DNA of 64,000 nt from Nitrospiria bacterium. GTDB taxonomy: Bacteria > Nitrospirota > Nitrospiria > JACQBZ01. The notes under the pieces are model-generated. The model did no database searches and had not been told where the DNA came from. It worked only from the letters and a program-made list of their open reading frames with translations. Below, one piece after another: positions 8,294-17,024 of this stretch (the first letter of the stretch is position 1; each line of letters begins with the position of its first letter). A program made the translations under genes and the position numbers. Location of the stretch: assembly GCA_035517655.1 (NCBI GenBank), contig DATIYJ010000008.1:1-64000 (forward strand), in the 5' to 3' direction.

Positions 8294-9463
8294 TTGTATG
8301 ATCTCAACACGTCCAGCGCAAATGCGGTGAATGCCATGACGTCAAATATGCCCGGTGCGGACTGGGTGCCCCAGTTGAAAAGTTATGGATGTGGAGCGAC
8401 GGCGGTCCTGCGGACTGCGTATGTCCTATTTGAGCAAAAGCGGTACGACGAGTGTACCGTCGAAGTCAAAAAAGTGTTGGCGGTTGACCCGGATCTTTCC
8501 ACCGCGCTTCTGATGCTTGGAAACATCCATCTGGCCTTGGGCCAGCATGATGATGCGGTTACGGCTTACCGAGCGGCGTTGAAATCCAACGACCGATTTT
8601 CGGATGCCCACTTGATGCTCGGGTGGGTGTATACCGTACAGCAAAGATACACGGAAGCGGTTTGGGAGTTGGATATGGTCCTGAAGCTGAATTCCAGCGA
8701 AATTGATGCGTACTTGATGCTCGGGGGCATTTTTTTTAAAAACAAAGAGTACAAAAGGTCCATGAAAGCCTACCAAGCGGCGCAGCAGATCGATCCAGAG
8801 ATGGCTTTTGCACATTTCATGGAAGGGAAGATTTACCTGGAACAGGGGCAGTTTTCAAGGGCCGAGGCAAAATTTCAGGAAGCCCTTCACTTTGATCCAA
8901 GCCTGGTCAGGGTCTGTTTTGAGTTGGGAACCGTTTACCTGGAAACAGGAAGATACGAAGCCGCAAGCGCATGTTACAAACAGGTTTCTAATCGAAGCTC
9001 AAAGAACATCGCCATCATCTCTGGACTCGGAGGCATCCATCTCCGGAACAAGGAATATGACAAGGCCAAAATCTGCTTTGAAGAGGCGGTGCGCCTTGCT
9101 CCCCGGACGGCGTTGCCTCATTTGATGCTCGGAGATGTTTATGTGGCTCAAAAGAATTACAAGGAAGCCGAGGCTGAATATCAGGAGGCGTTGGTTCTCA
9201 ACCCAAGCCTTGCCTTGGCCCACTGGAAATTGGGAATTGTTTTATACGAACAAGGGGACTACCCACCGGCCGTGGGGGAATTGCAGGCTGCGATGGAAAT
9301 CAATCCCAAGTTCCAGAAGGTGGCCAACGAATATAGGGAAGCGACCAGGAATTCTGGTTCGCAGGCCGCCTCAGAGTTCTGGAAAGAACTCTTGGATGAC
9401 CCAGGGGACGAAACGGTCCACCACAAGAATTTTATTCCATCTTCGACGAGACCAGATCGATAG
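8294..9463 (+). CDS. tetratricopeptide-repeat protein
   Basis: Up to 389 residues consisting almost wholly of 34-residue TPR units, about nine, from residue 36 to 355. Typical units read ALLMLGNIHLALGQHDDAV and AHWKLGIVLYEQGDY. No signal peptide is visible, so it is probably cytosolic and acts as a protein-protein scaffold. The start is unclear: TTG at 8294 lacks a good ribosome-binding site, an ATG lies at 8337, and a nine-codon ORF with a good site ends just upstream in the same frame. It precedes the HlyD/M50-like fusion gene by 77 bases and probably forms an operon with it, so it may organise that transport protein. Confidence 0.85.
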   Translation: MYDLNTSSANAVNAMTSNMPGADWVPQLKSYGCGATAVLRTAYVLFEQKRYDECTVEVKKVLAVDPDLSTALLMLGNIHLALGQHDDAVTAYRAALKSNDRFSDAHLMLGWVYTVQQRYTEAVWELDMVLKLNSSEIDAYLMLGGIFFKNKEYKRSMKAYQAAQQIDPEMAFAHFMEGKIYLEQGQFSRAEAKFQEALHFDPSLVRVCFELGTVYLETGRYEAASACYKQVSNRSSKNIAIISGLGGIHLRNKEYDKAKICFEEAVRLAPRTALPHLMLGDVYVAQKNYKEAEAEYQEALVLNPSLALAHWKLGIVLYEQGDYPPAVGELQAAMEINPKFQKVANEYREATRNSGSQAASEFWKELLDDPGDETVHHKNFIPSSTRPDR

Positions 9464-9540
9464 ACGCATCCTGAAACCCGGACTGGGAGTACGATATTTA
9501 AAATCCGCAATTCCCAAGACACTTTACAAGTAGGGCGGCC

Positions 9541-11778
9541 TTGTCATTCGAACGACATGTATTTCGCAGCGATCTTAAAGTGGTTTTTCGGCGCACAAAG
9601 GGAGATCCTGTGCGCTACCTTCTTATCCGCCCCGAAGACAAGGAGACGATTGAGCTCGGAGCAGAGGAATATTTCCTCTGCCGACAACTCAACGGGAAAC
9701 TCTCTTTTGAGGAGATAAAAAAACGATTTGATGAAGAATTTCATTTGACCTTGGATCGCGATCTATTCGAGGCCATGATCGATAAATTAAGCCAGGAAAA
9801 ATTGTTCATTGGAAATTCCATCCTGGTGCAAGAGGCCTTTCCCAATTCGATTGATCCTTGGGCTCCTACGAAACAGATCAGTTTTGGATCCCCCCAAGCC
9901 ATCCTGCAGCGCCTCCTACCACTTTTCGGTTGGTGTTTCAGCCTTCCATTCGCTTTAGTTTCCCTTGTTTTGTTGATCCCGGTAACGTATATTGTTTATT
10001 ATTATGGAAGCCCCTTCTTGAGCATTCAAATGCGAATTCTGGCCGATTTCACCAATTTCTGGGATATCCTGTTGTTTGCGGGAGTTTCCTTCTTCCTCAT
10101 TTCGATCCCTCACCAATTCGTTCACGGTCTTGCCTTGGTCCGTTACGGCGGTCGGGTCAAGGATTGCGGGATCCGTATCTATTTAAATATTTGTCCTGCG
10201 GCTTATATTGATTTCTCGGATTTTGTGTGGGTCCGGTCGAAGTCCCAGCGAATGCAGATCATCTTCGCCGGATTATTTTTCCAGCTGTTGGCCACGGAAA
10301 TTGGGTTTATCGGGTGGTGGTTGACGATGGGTTGGCCCCCGTTTTTCCCTTTGTTTTTCTTGACGGTGGGAGAGGTGGGTCTATTTGCCTTTTTGGTAAA
10401 TCTTACCCCTCTTACCTATGGGGATGGCTACCTTTTGTTGGCACAATGGCTTGAGATTCCCGATCTCCGAAATCGGGTCCTCGCGGCCGTGCAGTCTTGG
10501 TTTCCCGGTCAATCTCCCGTTATTCCCATGACATTTAAAGAACGCATTGGGTTTATCTTTTGTATATTCCTGCTCGTTCCGTACCTTCTTCCTATTTATG
10601 TCGTTATGGTGATTGCGGCTCAGTATGCCAACCGATTTCAAGGGATCGGAGGGGTCATCGTTGTCACCGGGGCCGCGTTGTTGCTCCAACGTCCCGTCGG
10701 TGCCATGATAGAACACACCGCACCGGTTCGCTGGTACAAACGGCTGTTATTTGGAAAAGGCCGGGGCCGGTTGATTAAAGTCTGGCTTTGGTCAAGCCTG
10801 CTTCTTCTCATGTTGGTTCCGTATCCGTACGATACCGGTGGTCCCATTGTCTTTTTTCCTGAACAGAAACTTGAAATCCGACCCCAGGTAGTTGGAGAAA
10901 TCGTGAAGGTGCTGGTTAAAGAAAATGATTTTGTGCATCAAGGACAAACAGTCGCCTTGCTGTCTACCCGAGTTCATCAGGAGCAACTCGATGTCCAGGT
11001 CGCCAACTTGGAATCCGCCCGCTCCCATTTACAGCTTCTGCAAACCGGTGCTACCCCCGAAGCAATCGATAAGGCGAAACAGCAGGTAGAGACCTCACAG
11101 GTCCAATACGATTATTTTCGAAAGGAAACAGATCGGCTCCGTCCGTTGTTTAAAGAGGGCGTTATTTCGGAAGAGAAATTTCAACAAGTCCAGCAAGAAC
11201 GGGATTTAAATCACGAGAGACTGGAGGAGGCCAAAGCCAATTTGAGGCACGTTCTGGCGGGCTTTCGTCCGGAAGAGATCGACGCCGCGAAAGCGGATGT
11301 CCGACGTTTGGAGACTCTCGTTGAGAGTTCCCGCCAGAATATGCAGTTGACTGCATTGACAAGCCCGATGGATGGACGCATTACAACCCCCTATCTTGAA
11401 GATCGTGTCGGATACTATTTAAAAGAAGGCGACCTGTTTGCCCAAGTTGAGAACAACAATACTCTCCAAACCGAGGTGGACACCCCGGAAGGGAATATCA
11501 GCGATGTTCATATCGGCGAAGATGTCAGGATAAAAATCTGGACATACCCATATGCGATATTCAGAGGGAAGGTCACTTCGATTGCACCGATCGCCATCGA
11601 TAAAGGCGGTGAGAAAGTGATCAGGGTCATGGTGCAGGTTCCAAATCGGGATGGATTGCTGAAATCGAACATGACCGGCTATGCAAAAATCGATGCGGGA
11701 TGGAAACCGTTTGGCGTCGTTCTGACTCGGGTGTTGGTTCGGTTTATCATGGTTGAGGTCTGGTACTGGATTCCGTAA
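9541..11778 (+). CDS. PqqD-like / M50-like membrane domain / HlyD adaptor fusion
   Basis: A 745-residue three-part protein. Residues 1-95 resemble a PqqD-type peptide-binding winged helix (YLLIRPEDKETIELGAEEY). Residues about 120-400 form a polytopic domain of the M50/site-2-protease fold. Its zinc motif reads H191-Q-F-V-H195 in place of HExxH, so the catalytic Glu is replaced by Gln, while the downstream Asp of YIDFSD is kept. Residues about 440-735 are an HlyD/biotin-lipoyl adaptor: barrel-sandwich halves flank a long coiled coil (about 485-605). Family members sit in the inner membrane and reach toward a TolC channel. The Gln suggests no proteolysis and a transport or binding role. TTG start preceded by AGGGCGG. 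Confidence 0.8.
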   Translation: MSFERHVFRSDLKVVFRRTKGDPVRYLLIRPEDKETIELGAEEYFLCRQLNGKLSFEEIKKRFDEEFHLTLDRDLFEAMIDKLSQEKLFIGNSILVQEAFPNSIDPWAPTKQISFGSPQAILQRLLPLFGWCFSLPFALVSLVLLIPVTYIVYYYGSPFLSIQMRILADFTNFWDILLFAGVSFFLISIPHQFVHGLALVRYGGRVKDCGIRIYLNICPAAYIDFSDFVWVRSKSQRMQIIFAGLFFQLLATEIGFIGWWLTMGWPPFFPLFFLTVGEVGLFAFLVNLTPLTYGDGYLLLAQWLEIPDLRNRVLAAVQSWFPGQSPVIPMTFKERIGFIFCIFLLVPYLLPIYVVMVIAAQYANRFQGIGGVIVVTGAALLLQRPVGAMIEHTAPVRWYKRLLFGKGRGRLIKVWLWSSLLLLMLVPYPYDTGGPIVFFPEQKLEIRPQVVGEIVKVLVKENDFVHQGQTVALLSTRVHQEQLDVQVANLESARSHLQLLQTGATPEAIDKAKQQVETSQVQYDYFRKETDRLRPLFKEGVISEEKFQQVQQERDLNHERLEEAKANLRHVLAGFRPEEIDAAKADVRRLETLVESSRQNMQLTALTSPMDGRITTPYLEDRVGYYLKEGDLFAQVENNNTLQTEVDTPEGNISDVHIGEDVRIKIWTYPYAIFRGKVTSIAPIAIDKGGEKVIRVMVQVPNRDGLLKSNMTGYAKIDAGWKPFGVVLTRVLVRFIMVEVWYWIP

Positions 11779-11822
11779 ATGGCGGGGGACGGCTTGAACG
11801 GCGGGCCGAGAGTTCGGTCTTG

Positions 11823-12215
11823 TCACTCGTCGGTGGGTGCGGTGCTCGTTTTGTCCTTTTGGACTGCCTCGAGTTTTTCCAAGTCGTTTAACGTACTTTC
11901 CAACAGGGCCTCCAACCAGTCGGCCTTAAACCTCAACCATTGTCTCTGATGTTCCCTTTCTACAGGATCCTGTGCAATCTTGAAGGGAGCCGCATGTTTT
12001 TCGGAGGCAGGATTTAACTCCTGAAGCCCTTGAAGGGCCTGAAGGGCTTCGAGTTGACGAAGCAATGCGCCAAAGCGAAGCCCCTCGAGGCTTTTACGAT
12101 TAGACTTCGAGTTGTCTAACGTACGTCGCTTTTTTTGGAGGTCTATAAGCGACTGGCGCGGATCTTCCTCCGACGGTTTTTTCCGCTCATCTGAATTCTT
12201 TCGATCGATTCCCAT
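11823..12215 (-). CDS. small charged helical protein, last gene of the PKS operon
   Basis: A 130-residue protein with predicted helices throughout: a basic N-terminus, then an LRQLEALQALQGLQEL stretch (leucine every three residues), then a C-terminal acidic helix. The frame is open from 12233, but GGAGG lies 9 bases before the ATG at 12215, which is preferred. It starts 24 bases after the esterase gene and ends facing the HlyD-fusion gene. No family is recognised; an amphipathic, phasin-like or scaffold role is only a guess. Confidence 0.6.
   Translation of the reverse strand: MGIDRKNSDERKKPSEEDPRQSLIDLQKKRRTLDNSKSNRKSLEGLRFGALLRQLEALQALQGLQELNPASEKHAAPFKIAQDPVEREHQRQWLRFKADWLEALLESTLNDLEKLEAVQKDKTSTAPTDE
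12023..12050. repeat. inverted repeat inside a coding region
   Basis: GAAGCCCTT (12023-12031) and AAGGGCTTC (12042-12050) are exact complements 10 bases apart. They correspond to the repetitive Leu-Gln codons of the small helical protein, so the repeat probably reflects protein-level repetition. Confidence 0.5.
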
Positions 12216-12239
12216 TCGTCTATTCCCTCCCATAAACCC

Positions 12240-13241
12240 TTAGGGAAGGGGGTGTTTCTCAAAAAAACTCCATATCATATTGCTGGCCGAGATATCATGG
12301 TTCGTGGGGCCCATTTTTTTCTCGGACAGGGTGCTGATGCCGCCGGGCCATGTATGACCGGCCCCATCAATCGTGCAAAGGGTGACGGTGGCATCATTCG
12401 AACAGGATCCGTGTAATTCGCAGCTCACGGCGCCTTGTTTGAAGGAGACCTCGGGTGCTCCCGTGCAATGATTATGTTGGACCCAACCGGATATTGTCTC
12501 GTTCATCGAACGGTAGAGATGTTTCTCTTTACCCACCAGCGCCTTCACCTGCCCGCCGTTATAGGGCGCCCAGGGGTCTGCCGTTCCGTGAAATTCCAGG
12601 ACCGGGACGGGACGGGACGGCTGACAAGAGTCGACGCCGATCGGACCGGAGACCGGGGCGATGGCCGCGATCCGGTCTGAAAGTTCGCAGGCAAGCCGAT
12701 GAGTCATGATCGCTCCATTCGAAAACCCAGTTGAAAAAACGCGTTTCGTATCGATGCAAAAATTGCGTTCGACGTCGTTCAGCATGTCTCGGACGAAGGC
12801 GACATCGTCGACATTGTGCGCCTGCGCATATCCGCAGCACATCCCCGCATTAAAACTCAAAAAACGATTGCTGAAAACTCCGGTGCCGTTGGGATACACA
12901 ACGATAAACCCGTTGGCGTCCGAAACAGGATCCATTTGAGAAAGCTCCTCCTGATTGTCCGCGTTTCCGCCGCCTCCGTGGAAGTTCAAGACCAACGGCG
13001 CCTTTTTCTCTTTTGAATACCCTGGAGGTATATGGATCTTATACGACCGCTTGCGGCCCCCCGATTCGATACCGCGAACGTATTCCCCCGGGCCGAGACC
13101 GGATTGCTCGCAACTCGCGCTTGCTTGGGTGATTTCTTTGGCCGGAATCTGGGCCGAGTGGCCCGTGGAACATCCCCAAAAGAAAAGGCCGCCGATCGTC
13201 AAGATCATCATCGGAAAGGATGAAAAGGTAAATCGTTTCAT
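12240..13241 (-). CDS. secreted PHB-depolymerase/LpqC-like esterase (lipoprotein)
   Basis: A 333-residue exported esterase of the alpha/beta-hydrolase fold. The N-terminus is a lipoprotein signal ending FFWGC. Family blocks follow: RSYKIHIPPGYSKEKKAPLV, LNFHGGGGNADNQ (oxyanion), GFSNGAIMTHRLAC with the nucleophile Ser, FHGTADPWAPY with the acid Asp, and GAGHTWPGG with the catalytic His. Family members hydrolyse polyhydroxybutyrate, feruloyl or acetyl esters. AGAGG lies before the ATG. It follows the second SDR gene by 57 bases in the PKS operon, so release, trimming or deacylation of the lipid product outside the inner membrane is possible, though not shown. Confidence 0.85.
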   Translation of the reverse strand: MKRFTFSSFPMMILTIGGLFFWGCSTGHSAQIPAKEITQASASCEQSGLGPGEYVRGIESGGRKRSYKIHIPPGYSKEKKAPLVLNFHGGGGNADNQEELSQMDPVSDANGFIVVYPNGTGVFSNRFLSFNAGMCCGYAQAHNVDDVAFVRDMLNDVERNFCIDTKRVFSTGFSNGAIMTHRLACELSDRIAAIAPVSGPIGVDSCQPSRPVPVLEFHGTADPWAPYNGGQVKALVGKEKHLYRSMNETISGWVQHNHCTGAPEVSFKQGAVSCELHGSCSNDATVTLCTIDGAGHTWPGGISTLSEKKMGPTNHDISASNMIWSFFEKHPLP

Positions 13242-13298
13242 CGTAGTACCATCCTCTTGTTGTATAAAAGAAATGCTATCACGTGATTCTCCAGGATG

Positions 13299-14078
13299 TC
13301 AAGTCGAGTCCATCGGGCGGTGCCCGCTTCGGAATGGCATGATAAGCGGGGCTGGTATCAGGGTATCTTTCGGAAGCAGCAGGAGGAACAAGATAACCTG
13401 AGCGATACGCGCAGGAGTTAACGATGCCGGTGGACAGGCAATGGGGCCGTTCTGTTTCCAAAGGGGAGTATCCACCGCATCAGGAAGAATGACGTGGACT
13501 TTGACTCCGTAATGCTCAACCTCTTTGGCTAGGGATTCCGAAAAACCGATGACGCCGAATTTGGAAGCGCAGTAAACCGAATCAAACGGACGTCCTTTCC
13601 GGCCGGAGGTGGACGATATATTCAGGATCTGTCCCGCCCGTTGCCGAACCATGGCGGGAAGAACCGCCCGGTTAGTCAGGAAGGTTCCTCGGAGGTTTGT
13701 TCCGATCACATCATTCCACTCGTCCAGGGAAATCTGGGCCATTGGTTTGGGAGATCGCCCTTTGCCGCGAAGGATCCCTGCCGCCGCGACCAGGATGTCG
13801 ATCCGTCCGAACCGTTCGAGCGTACGCTGGACCATTTCATCGACCGATCGCTCATCGCGAATATCCGTGACCCACCCCAATCGTTCTCCGTGGCCTCCGA
13901 TCGCATTCACGATGCGAAGCGTCTCCTCGATCTGTGAAGGATCAACATCCACGACGACCAAGTTGGCATCCTCCCGCGCCAAAGCCTCGCAAGCGGAGCG
14001 GCCGATGCCGCCCGCGCCGCCGGTGACAATGGCTACAGAACCGGAGAGTCGACCGGTCGTTTGGGTTTCATCGGCCAT
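13299..14078 (-). CDS. SDR-family oxidoreductase (second of a tandem pair)
   Basis: A classical short-chain dehydrogenase of about 259 residues. It has the NAD(P) motif VTGGAGGIGRS near the N-terminus, VDVDPSQ after the second strand, the NNAG-like AAAGIL region, the catalytic Ser in ISSTSGRKG, and YCASK with catalytic Tyr and Lys. An acidic VVVD after strand two hints at NAD(H). GGAGG stands 9 bases before the ATG at 14078; the frame extends upstream to 14159 but that part overlaps the preceding gene. It overlaps that gene by 11 bases. Likely to reduce or oxidise the PKS-derived chain; substrate unknown. Confidence 0.88.
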   Translation of the reverse strand: MADETQTTGRLSGSVAIVTGGAGGIGRSACEALAREDANLVVVDVDPSQIEETLRIVNAIGGHGERLGWVTDIRDERSVDEMVQRTLERFGRIDILVAAAGILRGKGRSPKPMAQISLDEWNDVIGTNLRGTFLTNRAVLPAMVRQRAGQILNISSTSGRKGRPFDSVYCASKFGVIGFSESLAKEVEHYGVKVHVILPDAVDTPLWKQNGPIACPPASLTPARIAQVILFLLLLPKDTLIPAPLIMPFRSGHRPMDST

Positions 14079-14916
14079 CCGTTTCATCCTCCGACCGAGT
14101 TGCCGGGATGAAAATCGGCTTGCGGGTTTGTTTTTTTCGCCGGGAACGGAACGGCGCAATCAACGGATTGATCAATAAGGTATCCTCGGGAAGCGTCAGC
14201 ATCGTAATGATAAAGCGTGCAATGGTGCGAACCGAAAGCGCTTCGCCGGGACCGGGCGTCAGCGTGGTTCCACTCAGCAAAGGGGTATCGACCGCGTCCG
14301 GAACAAGAGTTTGTACCCGAATTCCGAAGGCACGTACTTCTTCGGCCAAGGCTTCGGTCAGCCCCATCAACCCGAATTTGGATGCGCAGTAGGCCGCGGC
14401 ATAGGGTTGGCCGGATGTCGCGCCTCTTGCGGAGGAGATATTAATGATTTGCCCGCGGCGCTGAGCCGTCATGGTTTCCAAAACCGCCCGGTTGCTCAAG
14501 AAGACCCCTTTTAAATTGGTATCGATCATCTCGTCCCATGCGGTGGTGGGAAGCTGTGCGACAGGGTAGGGAATTCCTCCCCGGTTCGTTTGGCTGGGCT
14601 GTCCGAGACCGGCGCATGTGATGAGGATGTCGATCCGGTTGAAGCGCTCCAGGGTTTTCCGAACCATCGCCTTCATGTCCGCTTCCGAGCGCACATCGAG
14701 CGCGAGTCCCAAGACGTCCGGAGCCGTCTGACCGGGTCGTTCTATGGTGAGCTCCGCAACCGCAAGCTTGACCCGGTCCAGGGTCCGGCCAACAAGGACA
14801 AGTCTTGCGCCTTCCTGAATCAGCGCCGCCGTCACGGCACGTCCGATCCCTCCGGTTCCCCCCGTCACGATTGCGACCTGGCCTTTGAGACGGCCGGACG
14901 CTTCATTCTCAAGCAT
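14068..14916 (-). CDS. SDR-family oxidoreductase (first of a tandem pair)
   Basis: A classical SDR of about 282 residues. It has VTGGTGGIGRAV for the cofactor, LVLVGRTLDR after strand two (the Arg suggests NADP(H)), TCAGLGQ, ISSARGATSG with the catalytic Ser, and YCASK. Similarity to the next gene runs from end to end, including a shared LPxDTL..PLI.PFRS C-terminal stretch, so the two arose by duplication. The different residues after strand two suggest that they use different cofactors. GGAGG lies 5 bases before the ATG at 14916. It starts 15 bases after the upstream hydrolase gene. Confidence 0.88.
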   Translation of the reverse strand: MLENEASGRLKGQVAIVTGGTGGIGRAVTAALIQEGARLVLVGRTLDRVKLAVAELTIERPGQTAPDVLGLALDVRSEADMKAMVRKTLERFNRIDILITCAGLGQPSQTNRGGIPYPVAQLPTTAWDEMIDTNLKGVFLSNRAVLETMTAQRRGQIINISSARGATSGQPYAAAYCASKFGLMGLTEALAEEVRAFGIRVQTLVPDAVDTPLLSGTTLTPGPGEALSVRTIARFIITMLTLPEDTLLINPLIAPFRSRRKKQTRKPIFIPATRSEDETDGR

Positions 14917-14931
14917 GCCTTCCTCCACCCG

Positions 14932-16065
14932 TTATGAATCCGTGAACCGCCCGTCCGGCCGGGTCGATACCGACAATTCTTTCACTGGAATTCCATCGCT
15001 CCACGTTCCCATATAGCGCTGCGCCGGGGTATTTCCGAGAGCTTTTTCACGATGCTGCCCGTGGAAGGCCGCCGATATGGCCGCGTCCAGAAGTTTCCAG
15101 TGGCCGTAGAAGTCCAGTGCGTCGGCACGAGCGCTCCTCAATCCCGCCGCAGACAGTGCCTGCTCCCGGCGCAACGCCGCCTGCGGCGTGAGCCGAAGAC
15201 CCACATCGGCCCGCTCCGAGAGGGGCGCACTGTGATCGGCGATTAATGGAGGAAAACCGTGGCGGTCCGATCGCACCAGAATGATATTTCGATTCTCATC
15301 CGGAATCCCGGAAAGCGCGTTGTAGATGGCCAGAGGTTGGTCAAAAGGCAAATGACGGTCCTCCTCCCCTGCGACAACCAAAGCCAGGACGTGTGGGGAA
15401 ACTTGTCGCAGGTCCTTCAACGATACTGAAAACCGTCGGCCCCACCCCGCCTGTACCAGCATTAACACCCGAGGATCAGGAAGAGGACCCGGCGCGAGAG
15501 ACGCGCATTTGGATGCGATCAACCCGCCCAGAGAATGTCCGGCAAAGGCCCAGCGGTCAGGGAGCGGACGGACCGGTCCTCTGTCCTTCAAACGTTGAAG
15601 TCCCAAGCGGATTCCTTCGATGGCATTGGCCATCATTCCCTCAAACGGCGTGAAAAATGAAGCTTGATACACTGGGTATAACACGACGTTGCCACGACGG
15701 ACGAGATGGACAATCCAAGCACCATAATTGATTGGATTGACCCCCAACCAGCCATGAAAGAAAACCACAACCGGTGTGGATTCGGGCACCGGATCATTCG
15801 GCGTAAAGAGCCAGCATCCTTGTTCCCCCCGGCCGACACGGTGTTGAGAAAAACCGTTGTGAAGATATTCGGTTCCACCCGGACCGGTTTGGGGCTGGTC
15901 GGGAGGACGAGCCGGCCCAACCTCGTTATTATTGGATTCAAAACGCATCGGAACCCGAGCGGGCCCGATGACCTTTCTCTCGGTCATCGGACAATATTCA
16001 AGAATCCTTTGACCCGTTCGACCCGGTCGTGCCAGGATCAAGTCGGGCATCGCAGGCTTAATCAA
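14932..16065 (-). CDS. alpha/beta-hydrolase of the PKS operon
   Basis: A 377-residue hydrolase. The core carries VVVFFHGWLGVNPINYG (oxyanion), AFAGHSLGGLIASK with the nucleophile Ser, ALVVAGEEDRHLPF with the likely acid, and SDRHGFPP with the candidate His. This is a chlorophyllase/dienelactone-hydrolase-like layout with no signal peptide. The first 60 or so residues are poorly structured and the start is uncertain: TTG at 16065 after a GGGA, or ATG codons at 16050 and further in. It may serve as a thioesterase-like releasing enzyme for the synthases, which lack their own thioesterase domain, but that is inference. Confidence 0.75.
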   Translation of the reverse strand: MIKPAMPDLILARPGRTGQRILEYCPMTERKVIGPARVPMRFESNNNEVGPARPPDQPQTGPGGTEYLHNGFSQHRVGRGEQGCWLFTPNDPVPESTPVVVFFHGWLGVNPINYGAWIVHLVRRGNVVLYPVYQASFFTPFEGMMANAIEGIRLGLQRLKDRGPVRPLPDRWAFAGHSLGGLIASKCASLAPGPLPDPRVLMLVQAGWGRRFSVSLKDLRQVSPHVLALVVAGEEDRHLPFDQPLAIYNALSGIPDENRNIILVRSDRHGFPPLIADHSAPLSERADVGLRLTPQAALRREQALSAAGLRSARADALDFYGHWKLLDAAISAAFHGQHREKALGNTPAQRYMGTWSDGIPVKELSVSTRPDGRFTDS

Positions 16066-16143
16066 TCGTTATCCCGAGGCGGTTTCAGTAGCCGTGGTGG
16101 GCGTAAGGTTGTCTCCGAGAACGCCGCTTCAATCAAGACGTCC

Positions 16144-17022
16144 TCAATCGTCTGACACCAGCGCGGCGACCTCCAACCAGAGCCGCGGGACGCTTTTCAT
16201 GTTAACCGCGGCCAAGGCCGGACCGGACGCCGCCTGCAGTGCCTCGCACGCCAGCGTCACCGGGTACCCGCTCAACAAGACGCAGGCCAGCCCCGCGTAC
16301 GCTCCGACGGTTTCAAAGCTGCGTTGGTCCATCATTACGGTTCGTTCGTAATGGCTGCGGATGCGAAACCCGTTTTTTCCCAGCCGCTCGCACCATTCCG
16401 TGAGCGTCGGCCATTGTTTTGAAAATGCCGCCGCCACTCGGCCCCGAACCCTGCGAATTCCCTCCCGTCCGTTGCGCTTGAGTTCCTCATCCCTGTTTTT
16501 GATGAATCGCAAGGCTTCAATCATCCATTGGTGATAAAATTTCTCGGTTCCGGGAGAAAAGGTTCCCGCATAAAAGGAGCTGTTAAAGGCGAGCAAACCG
16601 CCGGGACGGAGGACACGGCGAATCTCCCGAAGCAGGAGGTCCGTATCCGGGAGGATGTGAATCGCATTTCCCATGACGACCGCATCAAACCGACTGTCCC
16701 GAATCGGAAGGGTATCGGCCGAGGCTTCTACCAGACCGAAGGACCGTCCAAAGTCAAATGGCTCGCGGTTCAGAAAACCGGAGCGGTTCAAGCGACTCCG
16801 GGTCAGAAGCAAGGATTCATGGGAAAGATCGCTTTGAACGATTCGGAGTTTCGGGTGCGCCTGTAGCATCATGACACTGAGGATGCCCGTGCCGCAAGCC
16901 AGATCCAATATGTCGCTGCAGGATTCGATCGGAAGGGTGTTGATGAACGCCCGATTGGCTTCCAAGTATTCGGGTTCATCCGAATACGGTTCATAGGATG
17001 TAACGATCGTTGGTTTGTCCAT
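16144..17022 (-). CDS. class I SAM-dependent methyltransferase
   Basis: A 292-residue Rossmann methyltransferase. Motif I is ILDLACGTGILSVMM, motif II is IVQSDLS, the FDAVVMGNAIHIL segment is the post-motif II region, and VLRPGGLLAFNSSFY is motif III. It begins two bases after the stop of the propeller-methyltransferase gene; the ATG at 17022 is taken over an upstream TTG at 17028. The 150-residue C-terminal part is not conserved enough to name the acceptor. Together with the second methyltransferase domain next door it points to two methylations in the pathway. Confidence 0.85.
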   Translation of the reverse strand: MDKPTIVTSYEPYSDEPEYLEANRAFINTLPIESCSDILDLACGTGILSVMMLQAHPKLRIVQSDLSHESLLLTRSRLNRSGFLNREPFDFGRSFGLVEASADTLPIRDSRFDAVVMGNAIHILPDTDLLLREIRRVLRPGGLLAFNSSFYAGTFSPGTEKFYHQWMIEALRFIKNRDEELKRNGREGIRRVRGRVAAAFSKQWPTLTEWCERLGKNGFRIRSHYERTVMMDQRSFETVGAYAGLACVLLSGYPVTLACEALQAASGPALAAVNMKSVPRLWLEVAALVSDD

Positions 17023-17024
17023 CT

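Noticed and set aside
8294-9463. TPR units as a DNA-level tandem repeat or CRISPR array
   Set aside because: The periodicity is at the protein level only (34 residues); the codons have diverged and there are no identical spacers.
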